Below, in pieces: positions 55,181 through 63,807 of a stretch of DNA of 64,000 nucleotides. A program made the position numbers and the translations under genes. Under the pieces are notes generated by a model. It saw nothing but the letters and a program-made list of their open reading frames with translations, did not search any database and had not been told where the DNA came from. This stretch comes from JAPOXR01 sp965221815 (GTDB lineage Bacteria > Pseudomonadota > Alphaproteobacteria > Rhodobacterales > Rhodobacteraceae). The stretch covers positions 1,054,001 to 1,118,000 of the forward strand of contig OZ244915.1 in the NCBI GenBank assembly GCA_965221815.1, in the 5' to 3' direction. Positions within the stretch are counted from its first letter, which is position 1. Each line of letters opens with the position of its first letter.

Positions 55181-55879
55181 TCACGGGGCGTAGAGGGCTA
55201 TGACCGCCTGGGCATGCGCGCGGACATTGTACATTCCGCTGTCAGACCAGCGTTCAAGCCATTGCCGATATGAACACGCGACGAACTGCGCCTCGTCATC
55301 GGCAATTGCGGTACTGAATGTCGCGATCTCGCGGCGATGTTGCACCTTGTCATTTTCCGGCACCGGTTTTCTGTCTGGCCATCTCACCGGCTCGGCATAG
55401 AGATAGAACAGGATCGGTTGGTGGCGGCGATCTTGCGCCCGCAGACGATCAGCTTCTGTCCGCAGTGCGAAGGCGTATTTGAACAACTGTTCCGCATCGA
55501 GGTGGCGGATGAAGCGGGGATTGTCGCGCACGCTCTCGTATCCCGTCATACAATGTCCCCAAACGGGTCGCCAATAAGCCTGGCTCTAAGCTTGGCTCAA
55601 GAACAGGACAGACTTCCTTCGCCGGAACGGCTCATCTCTTTTCGATTCCACGCCGATCAGGGCTGTGGGCGTCTCGATGACGCAATCCAGAACCGGATGC
55701 TGTTCGCCGGATCACGGGAAGCGCAACGTGGCCTCAAGTCTGAGCGTTTGCTTGGGCCATGTCGCGCCATCGCACCCTGGCAGGGGCGGTATCTCACCCG
55801 GGTGGTCCAGGAAACACCCGAATATATTGGCTGCAAGAGCAACCGATGACGCTGGATTGTCGAACTTGTCGCTGGCCAT
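55181..55879 (-). pseudogene. Restriction-endonuclease-like gene with two stop codons
   Basis: One continuous frame of 232 codons starts MASDKFDNPASSVAL. It is broken by TGA at 55712-55714 and TAG at 55586-55588. It carries a PD-(D/E)XK core, VLDCVIETPTALIGVESKR, then YWRPVWGHCMTGYESVRDN and LDAEQLFKYAFALRTEA. The order resembles PGN_0703-type putative restriction endonucleases. The second stop sits in a 12-base imperfect tandem duplication (AGCCAAGCTTAG / AGCCAGGCTTAT). The gene is therefore decayed but recently recognisable. Confidence 0.7.
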
Positions 55880-56323
55880 CTCATTCCCTGGCCCCTGGCG
55901 CGACTGCGAATGCGGCCTCAACCTGCGCTGGTGGCACACCCGGGAGGAAACGCTGGGACTGACGAAGAATCATGACAAGATCCTGCTTGTTGGTGATTTT
56001 CCTGCAATTCACACCGTTCCTCTGTTGATTCCTGACAAATCCATTCGACCCAAGCCAGGTCAAGCTTTGACGCGAGCAGATCATGCATCGCGTCGATACA
56101 AGGATGTTGCACGTCAGGGCGGAGAGGTCAGATATTTTCGGGGTTTATAAAGACAAATTGACATACCGCATTATATTGTGGCGGGTTTTCGATCGAAACG
56201 CATCATATTGTAGCCTATTAACTATTCTTTGTAAGTCCCATATTTTCCAGCTTTATTTTTTTGACAATCGGGGACGCCAAAGCTAAATGCTCCGACTCCA
56301 CCTAAGGGGGGTGTAGTAGAGTG
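55880..56323. promoter_or_regulatory. bamA upstream region with the uvrA-type element
   Basis: The interval has no gene. At 56140-56154 it repeats GGGGTTTATAAAGAC, followed by AAA and TTGACA (56158-56163). Related 12-mers CGCATTATATTG (56167-56178) and CGCATCATATTG (56199-56210) follow, again 32 bases apart. These match the element before uvrA. Because the island separates bamA from rseP, this region must supply the bamA promoter. AAGGGGGG lies about 12 bases before the bamA ATG. Confidence 0.45.
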
Positions 56324-59236
56324 ATGAGTGCAAAGGGGTTTGCACGTCGCTGTTGGCTTGGCCTCGGCGGCGTGGTTTACGCGCTTCTGTCGGGTGCGTT
56401 GATTCTGACAACAACACAAGTTGAAGCGCAGACTTACAGTTACGATGAAGTGGTCATCGAGGGCAATCTCCGAATCGGTGATGAGAGCATTTTGAGATTT
56501 GCCGATTTGCCGCCTTCGGGTCAGGTCTCTGCTGATGATCTCGGTGCGGCCTATCGCCGCATGGCCGATGCCGTGCTTTTTGAGGAAATCGAGATCCGGC
56601 CTGAGGGTCGCCGACTCATCATCGAAGTGGCTGAGTATCCGATTATCAATGAAATTTCGATTGAAGGGAATCGGCGCATTGAGGATGAACCGCTCCTCGA
56701 ACTGGTCCAATCCACCCCGCGGCGTATCTATCTGCCGTCACAGGCTGAGCAGGATGCGAACGCGATTGCCCAGCAATACAGGTTTCAGGGTCGACTCGCC
56801 GCCGAGGTGACACCGAAGATCATTCGCCGGTCGGACAACCGGGTGGATCTGGTCTTCGAGGTTGTGGAAGGCCGGGTCATTGAGACCGAGAGAATCAGCT
56901 TTATTGGCAACAGAGCTTATGCGGACAGTGTCTTGCGCGACGAGTTGGCCTCGCGTCAGGCCGGTATTTTGCGGACCTTTGTCAAGACTGATACCTATAT
57001 TGAGGAACGTATTGCGCAGGATCGCCAGAATCTCACGGATTTTTATCGCAATCGGGGTTATGTCGATTTTGAGATCGTGTCGGTATCGGCAGAGTTGACG
57101 GCGGAACGCGATGCGTTCTTCGTGGTGTTTACCATCGAGGAGGGACCGCGTTACAGATTTGGTGAGATCACCGCCAGCAGTGAAATCGAAAATATCGACG
57201 CCGATGAGATGCTCGCGGAATTCCAGGGACAGTCGGGCGGGGTGTTTTCGCCTGATGTGATCCGGGACACGCTCAGTCGCATGGAGTTCCTGGCGGTGAG
57301 CCGGGGCGAGCGGTTTGTTTTTGTTGAACCTGAACAGCGCCGCAATGTTGAACAGCAGACCGTGGACTTGAATTTCCGCATCTATCGCGCTGAACGGAAT
57401 TTTGTGGAGCGGATCGATATCACCGGCAACACCACGACGCTCGATTACGTGATCCGCCGCGAGTTTCGTATCGTGGAGGGTGATCCGTATAACCAGCGTG
57501 AGATCGATGAAGCGGTGGACCGCATCCGCGCACTTGGTTTTTTCTCAAGTGTTGATGTCACGACGGTCAGGGGATCCTCACCCAATCAGGCGGTCGTGCG
57601 CGTTGAGGTGGAGGAGCGCCCGACGGGATCACTGAGTTTTGGTGCGGCCTGGTCAGAAGATGGCGGTATTACCGGGACAGTTGCACTTTCTGAGCGCAAC
57701 CTGTTGGGGCGGGGTCAGTATCTCGGCCTCAGTGTCGAGACTGGGGACAATGCAAGCTACGCTGTCACCTTCATTGAACCACGCTTTCTGGATCGTGAAG
57801 TGGCACTCAGACTGTCGACGTCGCTGAACACAACCCGTGGTTTCGGTCAGCGTTTCAATACCGAACAATGGAGAGTGGACGGTGATCTCACCTATCCGAT
57901 CTCAGACACCACCAATCTCACCGTCGGTGGGGGTTTTTCAACCTATCGGATGGAATCATTCTATGGCAATTATAGTGATGATCCGGATAGAAGTCTCTAC
58001 AAGAAAGGAGATCCAATTGTCACATCTTTTCTGGTCGGCGAGGACTTTAAACGTGGGAAAGGCGACCGGGTCTTTGTCAATTATGGGTTAGATTACAATA
58101 GCCTTCGCACCGGCTATGATCGCGACACCGGTTTTTCTGTGCAATTTGGCCAGGAACTCAGCCAAGGCACCAGTGATGATTCAACGATATTGAAAAGTTC
58201 TGCATCGCTCTTGGGCCAGACAACATTTATGGGTGGCAAGCTCCGACTGACCGGCGAATTGGAAGGTGGAATTGTTACGGGAGTGAGTGGTGATACACGA
58301 CTTCGGGATCGATTCCGGATGCATTCCGGCATGATGCGCGGTTTTGCATCAAATGGCATCGGCCCCCGAGATTTTTTCGTTGGTATACGCGATTATGTTA
58401 AGAAAACTGGACTACCAATAAACAGAGCCAACCAGTGTATTTTACGCAGCGTAGATCGAGAAGTACAGAGACGTTGTCAAATTCAAAGAGACATCCCTGA
58501 TAATACTTTGAGTCAGACATTAACTGCGGGTGGCACATTTCCTGAAATACCATACAAGGAACTGAAAAAAGAAAATGTTCTGAAAGGAAAGGAAAGGTTG
58601 TTGATTATAACGACTTATGAAGACACAAATGGTGTGCGTGGGAAAGCTCAGACTAGAAGTCTTGAACTAGTCGCCGATGACTACAAAGAAACCCGCGAAA
58701 ATACTCCAGGAACAGTTTACTCAGTACAAGATTTTTTAGGAGAAAACGAGAAAGTGGACGTTCTTTCTATTAATGATGTCGAACCTGGAATAAGTCATCT
58801 TTACACTGATCCGCTGGGCGGCAACTATTTTGCCGCGATGCGATTGGAGAGCCGTTTCCCGCTTGGTCTTCCCGAGGAAGTGGGTGTGAATGGGGGTTTG
58901 TTCTTTGATATGGGATCGGTATGGGGATTGGACGATAAACGTTGCGCGAGTTTCGGACGTGGTTGGCCGACCGACCCCAACACAAGTTATTATTTCCTCG
59001 GCAAGAACAAAGATAACGAATATGTTGACAAGAGTGAAGTTGTTGCAGGAGAATTGGAAAAAGCCGAAGCGGCCTGTGTGGTGGATGATGGGTTCAAGTT
59101 GCGGTCGACGGTTGGGGTGTCGTTGTTTTGGGAGACCATCTTTGGTCCCCTGCGGATGAATTTCTCGCATCCGATCCAGTCCGAGTCGTATGACAGAAAA
59201 CAGAGTTTTGATATTGGGATCGCATCTACGTTCTGA
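56324..59236 (+). CDS. bamA: Outer membrane assembly factor BamA
   Basis: BamA (970 residues) folds and inserts outer-membrane beta-barrels. A signal peptide (GVVYALLSGALILTTTQVEA) is followed by five POTRA domains (about residues 35-420; for example INEISIEGNRRIEDE and FVERIDITGNTTTLDYVIRRE-type strands) and a 16-strand barrel. The L6 lock motif is MRGFASNGIGPRD near residue 680. After it comes an insertion of roughly 140 residues, AT-rich in DNA and lysine/asparagine-rich in protein, before GGNYFAAMRLESRFPLG. Two cysteines (CILRSVDREVQRRC) lie where E. coli L6 has its disulfide. The C-terminus ends in Phe, as required for assembly. Confidence 0.95.
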   Translation: MSAKGFARRCWLGLGGVVYALLSGALILTTTQVEAQTYSYDEVVIEGNLRIGDESILRFADLPPSGQVSADDLGAAYRRMADAVLFEEIEIRPEGRRLIIEVAEYPIINEISIEGNRRIEDEPLLELVQSTPRRIYLPSQAEQDANAIAQQYRFQGRLAAEVTPKIIRRSDNRVDLVFEVVEGRVIETERISFIGNRAYADSVLRDELASRQAGILRTFVKTDTYIEERIAQDRQNLTDFYRNRGYVDFEIVSVSAELTAERDAFFVVFTIEEGPRYRFGEITASSEIENIDADEMLAEFQGQSGGVFSPDVIRDTLSRMEFLAVSRGERFVFVEPEQRRNVEQQTVDLNFRIYRAERNFVERIDITGNTTTLDYVIRREFRIVEGDPYNQREIDEAVDRIRALGFFSSVDVTTVRGSSPNQAVVRVEVEERPTGSLSFGAAWSEDGGITGTVALSERNLLGRGQYLGLSVETGDNASYAVTFIEPRFLDREVALRLSTSLNTTRGFGQRFNTEQWRVDGDLTYPISDTTNLTVGGGFSTYRMESFYGNYSDDPDRSLYKKGDPIVTSFLVGEDFKRGKGDRVFVNYGLDYNSLRTGYDRDTGFSVQFGQELSQGTSDDSTILKSSASLLGQTTFMGGKLRLTGELEGGIVTGVSGDTRLRDRFRMHSGMMRGFASNGIGPRDFFVGIRDYVKKTGLPINRANQCILRSVDREVQRRCQIQRDIPDNTLSQTLTAGGTFPEIPYKELKKENVLKGKERLLIITTYEDTNGVRGKAQTRSLELVADDYKETRENTPGTVYSVQDFLGENEKVDVLSINDVEPGISHLYTDPLGGNYFAAMRLESRFPLGLPEEVGVNGGLFFDMGSVWGLDDKRCASFGRGWPTDPNTSYYFLGKNKDNEYVDKSEVVAGELEKAEAACVVDDGFKLRSTVGVSLFWETIFGPLRMNFSHPIQSESYDRKQSFDIGIASTF

Positions 59237-59238
59237 CC

Positions 59239-59883
59239 ATGCGAAACGGGTTGCTTGTCTGTGCTTTGATGGTGTTGTGGGGTCATACGACGACGGCGCA
59301 GACGACCCGACATTATAAACTCCAGAGCAATAATGCCGAACGAATCGCCATTCTCGATTTCAACGCCGCCTATAATGGTTCGGAATTTGGACGCCGGATC
59401 CAGTCCGAATATACTTTGGCCAACCAGCAGCTAGTGCGCCAGAACCGCTATTTCGACTGTCTGCTGGAAAAAGAAGAACGACTGATCGCCGACGCAAAAC
59501 CGTCACTTGATGATCAGTCGTTTGGCCGGCGTCGCGACGCCTTCACCGACAAGGCGGATCAACGCCGCCGCATCCAGGACACGAAAGTGGCCCTGGTCGG
59601 AGACTGGGCCGAAAGTGAAGTGGCACGATTCCGGGAATCCATTGCCCATGTCAGCGGTGAGGTGGCAAGAGACCGCGATCTGGACGCGATCATCCTTGAT
59701 AATGAAGTCGTTTGGTATGATAGACGGTTTGAACTTTCCTGGCTGTTCGTGCAGTTGTTGAATCGGGACTTTGGCGATGGAACAGGTGATGGTTATATTT
59801 CGGCTGCAGATTATTCGCGCCTCGCTGCCGATCTTGCCGATGAAGCCGATCCGGACTGCGCGGCGGAACTGAACCCCTCATGA
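59239..59883 (+). CDS. skp: OmpH/Skp-family periplasmic chaperone
   Basis: A 214-residue protein with a signal peptide (LLVCALMVLWGHTTTAQ) and the family core ERIAILDFNAAYNGSEFGRR followed by a long charged helix pair. OmpH/Skp proteins hold unfolded outer-membrane proteins in the periplasm. It starts two bases after the bamA stop, so it works and is expressed with BamA. The C-terminus has an acidic tail not seen in short Skp proteins. Its stop overlaps the fabZ start (ATGA). Confidence 0.88.
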   Translation: MRNGLLVCALMVLWGHTTTAQTTRHYKLQSNNAERIAILDFNAAYNGSEFGRRIQSEYTLANQQLVRQNRYFDCLLEKEERLIADAKPSLDDQSFGRRRDAFTDKADQRRRIQDTKVALVGDWAESEVARFRESIAHVSGEVARDRDLDAIILDNEVVWYDRRFELSWLFVQLLNRDFGDGTGDGYISAADYSRLAADLADEADPDCAAELNPS

Positions 59884-60362
59884 GTATGGACACACCCGAT
59901 CCCGGCGTTGAAATTGATCACCTGACGATCCTACGGATGATTCCCCACCGCTATCCCTTTCTGCTGATTGACAAGCTGGTCGATGTCCGGTCAGGAGAGC
60001 GGGCAACCGGTATCAAGAATGTGACCGCGAATGAGCCCTATTTCATGGGTCATTTCCCGGGCAATCCGGTGATGCCGGGTGTTGCGGTGGTCGAAGCGAT
60101 GGCCCAGACCGCGGCAGTGCTGGTGAATTTCACGCTCGATATGGTTGACCGGGACATTGGAATTTACCTGATGGCCGTGGATAATGCGAAATTTCGCCAG
60201 ATGGTGATCCCGGGCGACCGGCTGGAGCTGCATATGTCGGTCATGCGCAGCCGCGGAAAAGTCTGGAAGTTCGCCGGGGAGGGCCGGGTTGGCGACAGGG
60301 TGGCTGCCGAGGCCATCATCACGGCCTTCTGGGAAGACAATGGCGCGGGCCAGTCAAGTTAG
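59880..60362 (+). CDS. fabZ: 3-hydroxyacyl-ACP dehydratase FabZ
   Basis: FabZ (160 residues) removes water from 3-hydroxyacyl-ACP in fatty acid elongation. The hot-dog fold shows IPHRYPFLLIDK, the catalytic His in GHFPGNPVMPGV, and the Glu in VEAMAQTAAVL. It overlaps skp by four bases and abuts lpxA, coupling fatty-acid supply to lipid A synthesis. lpxD, which stands before fabZ in many proteobacteria, is absent here. Confidence 0.97.
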   Translation: MSMDTPDPGVEIDHLTILRMIPHRYPFLLIDKLVDVRSGERATGIKNVTANEPYFMGHFPGNPVMPGVAVVEAMAQTAAVLVNFTLDMVDRDIGIYLMAVDNAKFRQMVIPGDRLELHMSVMRSRGKVWKFAGEGRVGDRVAAEAIITAFWEDNGAGQSS

Positions 60363-61166
60363 ATGGCCATCGCACAATCAGCATCGGTGCATTCCACAGC
60401 GATTATCGAGCCGGGTGCCCGCATTGGTGACCATTGCCAGATCGGCCCTTATTGCATGGTGGGCACCAACGTCACACTGCGCCCCGGGGTTCATGTCAAA
60501 TCGCATGCGGTGGTGACCGGCCAGACGGAAATCGGTGAGGACACCGTAATCTTTCCGTTCGCCTGCGTCGGTGAAATCCCCCAGGATCTCAAATATCGCG
60601 GGGAAAGCACGGAATTGCGGATCGGGAAACGCAACCGGATTCGTGAAGGTGCAACCTTGAATCTGGGAACCGAAGGGGGCGGGGGGCTCACGCAGGTCGG
60701 TGACGATTGCCTCTTCATGACGGGTGCGCATGTGGGCCATGATTGCAAGGTCGGTGATCGCGTTGTCATGGCAAACCAGGCGGCATTAGGGGGGCATTGC
60801 GTGATCGGTGACGATGTGATTATCGGCGGCCTCGCAGGTGTGCATCAATATGTCCGCATTGGAACCGGTGCAATCATCGGGGCTGTCTGTATTGTCCGGC
60901 GGGACGTCATTCCCTACGGGTTGGTTCAAGGGACAGGGGCGACATTGGACGGGTTGAATCTGATTGGTCTGCGCCGCCGAGATGAAGACAAACAGGCGAT
61001 TGCTGATCTGCAGAAAGCCTATCGCCAGCTTGTCGATTCACCAGACCCATTTCTGCAAAGCGTGGCGTCTCTGGGGCAGGGCGGACCCCGTTCCGCGCTC
61101 GTGGATGATGTGATTCAGTTCGTCAATACGGGTTCTGGAAGGTCGTATCTGACGCCGGAGTCATAG
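60363..61166 (+). CDS. lpxA: UDP-N-acetylglucosamine acyltransferase LpxA
   Basis: LpxA (267 residues) carries out the first step of lipid A synthesis, adding a 3-hydroxyacyl chain to UDP-GlcNAc. The left-handed beta-helix is built from hexapeptide repeats (IEPGARIGDHCQIGP, IGEDTVIFPFACVG). The catalytic His is in FMTGAHVGHDCKVGD. A helical C-terminus follows (RRRDEDKQAIADLQKAYRQL). Its ATG follows the fabZ stop directly, without a gap. Confidence 0.97.
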   Translation: MAIAQSASVHSTAIIEPGARIGDHCQIGPYCMVGTNVTLRPGVHVKSHAVVTGQTEIGEDTVIFPFACVGEIPQDLKYRGESTELRIGKRNRIREGATLNLGTEGGGGLTQVGDDCLFMTGAHVGHDCKVGDRVVMANQAALGGHCVIGDDVIIGGLAGVHQYVRIGTGAIIGAVCIVRRDVIPYGLVQGTGATLDGLNLIGLRRRDEDKQAIADLQKAYRQLVDSPDPFLQSVASLGQGGPRSALVDDVIQFVNTGSGRSYLTPES

Positions 61167-61168
61167 AT

Positions 61169-62008
61169 ATGACGGGGGACCCAACGGGCCGAATTGTCGT
61201 TGTTGCGGGCTCTGGACGTTACCCTGATCTGTTGATTGGCGCGTTGATTGGCCGGGAATATGATGTAAAAATCCTGGCGTTACCGGGGTTTGATCCCGAC
61301 CAGAAGTTTCAACATCTGATTGTCGATTCGCCATCCTTGGAGACGTTTACCCAAAGTCTCGAGTGCCTGCATCATGACGGATATGGCCATATCGCCTTTG
61401 CGGGTGCGGTCCGCCGTCCACGCCAGTCGACCGGTGCGCTGGCAGATCACTCAGGATTACCGGACCTCAGGGAGGGTGATGATGCCATCCTGAAACAAAT
61501 TGTCCAAATCACGGAAAATGCAGGATTTGTAGTGATCGGGGGGCACCAACTCGTGCCTGAACTGGTGGCGGTACCCGGGATCCTCGGTCAGCAATCCCCA
61601 AGCGCACAAGACCGGCAGGACGTTGCCCGTGCGGCTGAGATCGTCAGGGTAATCGGGGTCTTGGATGTGGGCCAGGGGGCGGTCGTGGTCAATCGCCAGT
61701 GCGTTGCGGTTGAGACTGCAGCGGGGACCAATGCCATGCTTGATTTCGTGGCAAAGACCATCGACAGAGTGAATCCCATGCCCGATCATGCCCGCGGAAT
61801 CCTGTACAAGGCCCCCAAACCTGGTCAGGAATTGCGTATCGATATGCCGACGATCGGTGCTGACACCGTACGGCACGCCGCCGCTTCCGGATTATCGGGA
61901 ATTGCCATCGAAGCCCACGCGGTCCTGATTTTGGATCGCAGTGACGTGATAGCCGCCGCAGATGCACACGAGATGTTTGTCTGGGCACGAAATCCAGGGG
62001 AAGAATGA
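61169..62008 (+). CDS. lpxI: UDP-2,3-diacylglucosamine pyrophosphatase LpxI
   Basis: A 279-residue DUF1009-family enzyme that replaces LpxH in alphaproteobacteria, cleaving UDP-2,3-diacylglucosamine to lipid X. The N-terminal Rossmann-like part starts VVVAGSGRYPDLL. The C-terminal catalytic part has GQGAVVVNRQCVAVETAAGTN and the DMPTIGADTVRHAAASGLSG segment. Its presence between lpxA and lpxB is strong support for an alphaproteobacterial origin. It overlaps lpxB by four bases. Confidence 0.95.
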   Translation: MTGDPTGRIVVVAGSGRYPDLLIGALIGREYDVKILALPGFDPDQKFQHLIVDSPSLETFTQSLECLHHDGYGHIAFAGAVRRPRQSTGALADHSGLPDLREGDDAILKQIVQITENAGFVVIGGHQLVPELVAVPGILGQQSPSAQDRQDVARAAEIVRVIGVLDVGQGAVVVNRQCVAVETAAGTNAMLDFVAKTIDRVNPMPDHARGILYKAPKPGQELRIDMPTIGADTVRHAAASGLSGIAIEAHAVLILDRSDVIAAADAHEMFVWARNPGEE

Positions 62009-63237
62009 ATCATCATTATTTCCTGATTGCTGGCGAGGAGTCCGGTGATCAACTCGGCGCCGGTCTGATACGTCAGATTCGGGAGGTCGACAAAGCTGCA
62101 CAATTTTCTGGTGTGGGCGGCGGGGAAATGATTGCCGCGGGTCTCAATCTTCTGTTCCATCAGAGTGAGTTGGCGGTGATGGGTATCACCGAGATTCTCC
62201 CGCGCTTGCCGCAACTTCTTTCGCGCATCAGGCACGTTGCGGATGAAGCCGCATCAGCGAGGGTCAGCGCCATGATCACAATTGACAGCCCGGACTTTTC
62301 GTTCCGGGTGGCGCGGCAATTGCGCCGTCGGCTACAGACAATTCCGATTGTCCAATATGTTTGCCCAACTGTCTGGGCATGGCGGGGCCAACGCGTTGAG
62401 CAGATGCGTGAACTGTTTGACCTTGTTCTGACATTGCTGCCATTTGAGTCTGACCTGCTCCGCAAAGCCGGCATCGAAGCCGATTTTGTCGGTCACCCAA
62501 CAGCTGAGATCAAACCTCCCGGTGCGGCCACGATTCAAAGGGTTCGAGATGAGCTCGGACTCCATGAGAATGAACGCATCTTGTTGGTCCTTCCGGGCTC
62601 AAGACAAACGGAGGTCACGAGACTGTCCCCGATCTTTGGGCAGGTGGCACAGGAATTCACACGTTGCAATTCGCAATTTCAGATTGTCGTCCCAGTCGGG
62701 GCTCTTGTACAGGATCAGGTGAGAGCAGAGACCGCAAAGTGGCAATGCGAAATTCGTCATTTCTGTACAGACCAATATCAACCTGATGACGCTGCGCTGC
62801 TCAAAGCAGCATTATTCTCCGCTGCCAATCTGGCGCTCGCCGCTTCCGGTACAGTGACTCTGGAATTGGCAGCGTCAAGAACACCGAGCGTGGTTGCCTA
62901 TGATGTTCATATCCTCTCACGATTGATTATCTCCAAATTACTCAAGGTGAAAACAGTAGCCTTGACCAACATTATTCTTGATGAACGGGTTGTCCCGGAA
63001 CTCCTCGGCGCAAGTTGTACGCCGCAACGAATTGGCCAGGAACTTGAAGCATTGTGGGCCAACCCCGCCCTGCAAGAGCGGCAGATTGCGGCCGGGGCCG
63101 ATGTCATGCGGCGGCTGCGCTCCCCCGCGCGCTCATCTTCGGTTGCAGCGGCTGAGGCCGTCATCAAATTGGTTGCAACGCGGGCAGAGATGCAAGACAG
63201 CAGGTCATATCCACTCCGTACTGGAATGGATCATTGA
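62005..63237 (+). CDS. lpxB: Lipid-A-disaccharide synthase LpxB
   Basis: LpxB (410 residues) joins UDP-2,3-diacylglucosamine and lipid X to make the lipid A disaccharide. It is a GT-B glycosyltransferase with AGEESGDQLGAGL at the N-terminus, TIDSPDFSFRVARQLRR, and VCPTVWAWRGQRV. The donor site shows LLVLPGSRQTEVTR and LAASGTVTLELAASRTPSVV. It closes the bamA-lpxB run. No gltA or other usual neighbour follows. Confidence 0.97.
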   Translation: MNHHYFLIAGEESGDQLGAGLIRQIREVDKAAQFSGVGGGEMIAAGLNLLFHQSELAVMGITEILPRLPQLLSRIRHVADEAASARVSAMITIDSPDFSFRVARQLRRRLQTIPIVQYVCPTVWAWRGQRVEQMRELFDLVLTLLPFESDLLRKAGIEADFVGHPTAEIKPPGAATIQRVRDELGLHENERILLVLPGSRQTEVTRLSPIFGQVAQEFTRCNSQFQIVVPVGALVQDQVRAETAKWQCEIRHFCTDQYQPDDAALLKAALFSAANLALAASGTVTLELAASRTPSVVAYDVHILSRLIISKLLKVKTVALTNIILDERVVPELLGASCTPQRIGQELEALWANPALQERQIAAGADVMRRLRSPARSSSVAAAEAVIKLVATRAEMQDSRSYPLRTGMDH

Positions 63238-63807
63238 TGATCTCGGTGTATCGGATGGTTTGGACGTCAATAGACGCCGCTATGGATTGACATCGCCCGG
63301 ATTGACGGTGACATTTTGTCAGGAACGAATGAAAGCGATGGATGCGGTGATCAAGAGCAGACTGATCATATCACCACCCGCCAACACTGAATGATCGCAA
63401 TGTTGATCGCAAAGGTCGTCATCATGGGTTGTCTGGTGACCTGGCCTACCAACTGAACGATGAGGTTCAATAAGACCCTGATGATGTCGTGGAAACAAAC
63501 CTGTCCTGAGCTTTCGTATCCTTGCAACCGACACGACTGCTGATCCCACGCGGAGGAGTCTCGGTATACGTTGGAGAGTGCGTCAAACTGTGGAGCTGAT
63601 TGGTGGTCATTCTGGTTTCAGGGCGTGTTGTCAGACAGGTTGTCAATTTCAGAATTATTTGTCAGGTTTTGTGATGGGTATTTGTCAGTCAGGATTTTGC
63701 AGGTTGGGATTTCAGGTTTCGGTTACGGCGCGGATATAGGCTTCCTCACAACAAAAGTACACGTTGCGACAGAGGATGGGTGATGTGATGGGAACTCCCT
63801 CTGCGGC
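63238..63807. other. Intergenic region downstream of lpxB
   Basis: About 570 bases hold no convincing gene. It contains AACTGTGG at about 63590, the core of the dispersed repeats, and four TTGTCA(G/A) heptamers at 63628, 63640, 63659 and 63682. The lpxB operon must end here, but I see no strong terminator hairpin. Confidence 0.35.

Noticed and set aside
32097..56067. 23-base match between 32097-32119 and 56045-56067 as a functional site
   Set aside because: Only 20 of 23 bases match and no symmetry or gene context is shared. More likely debris of a common mobile element.
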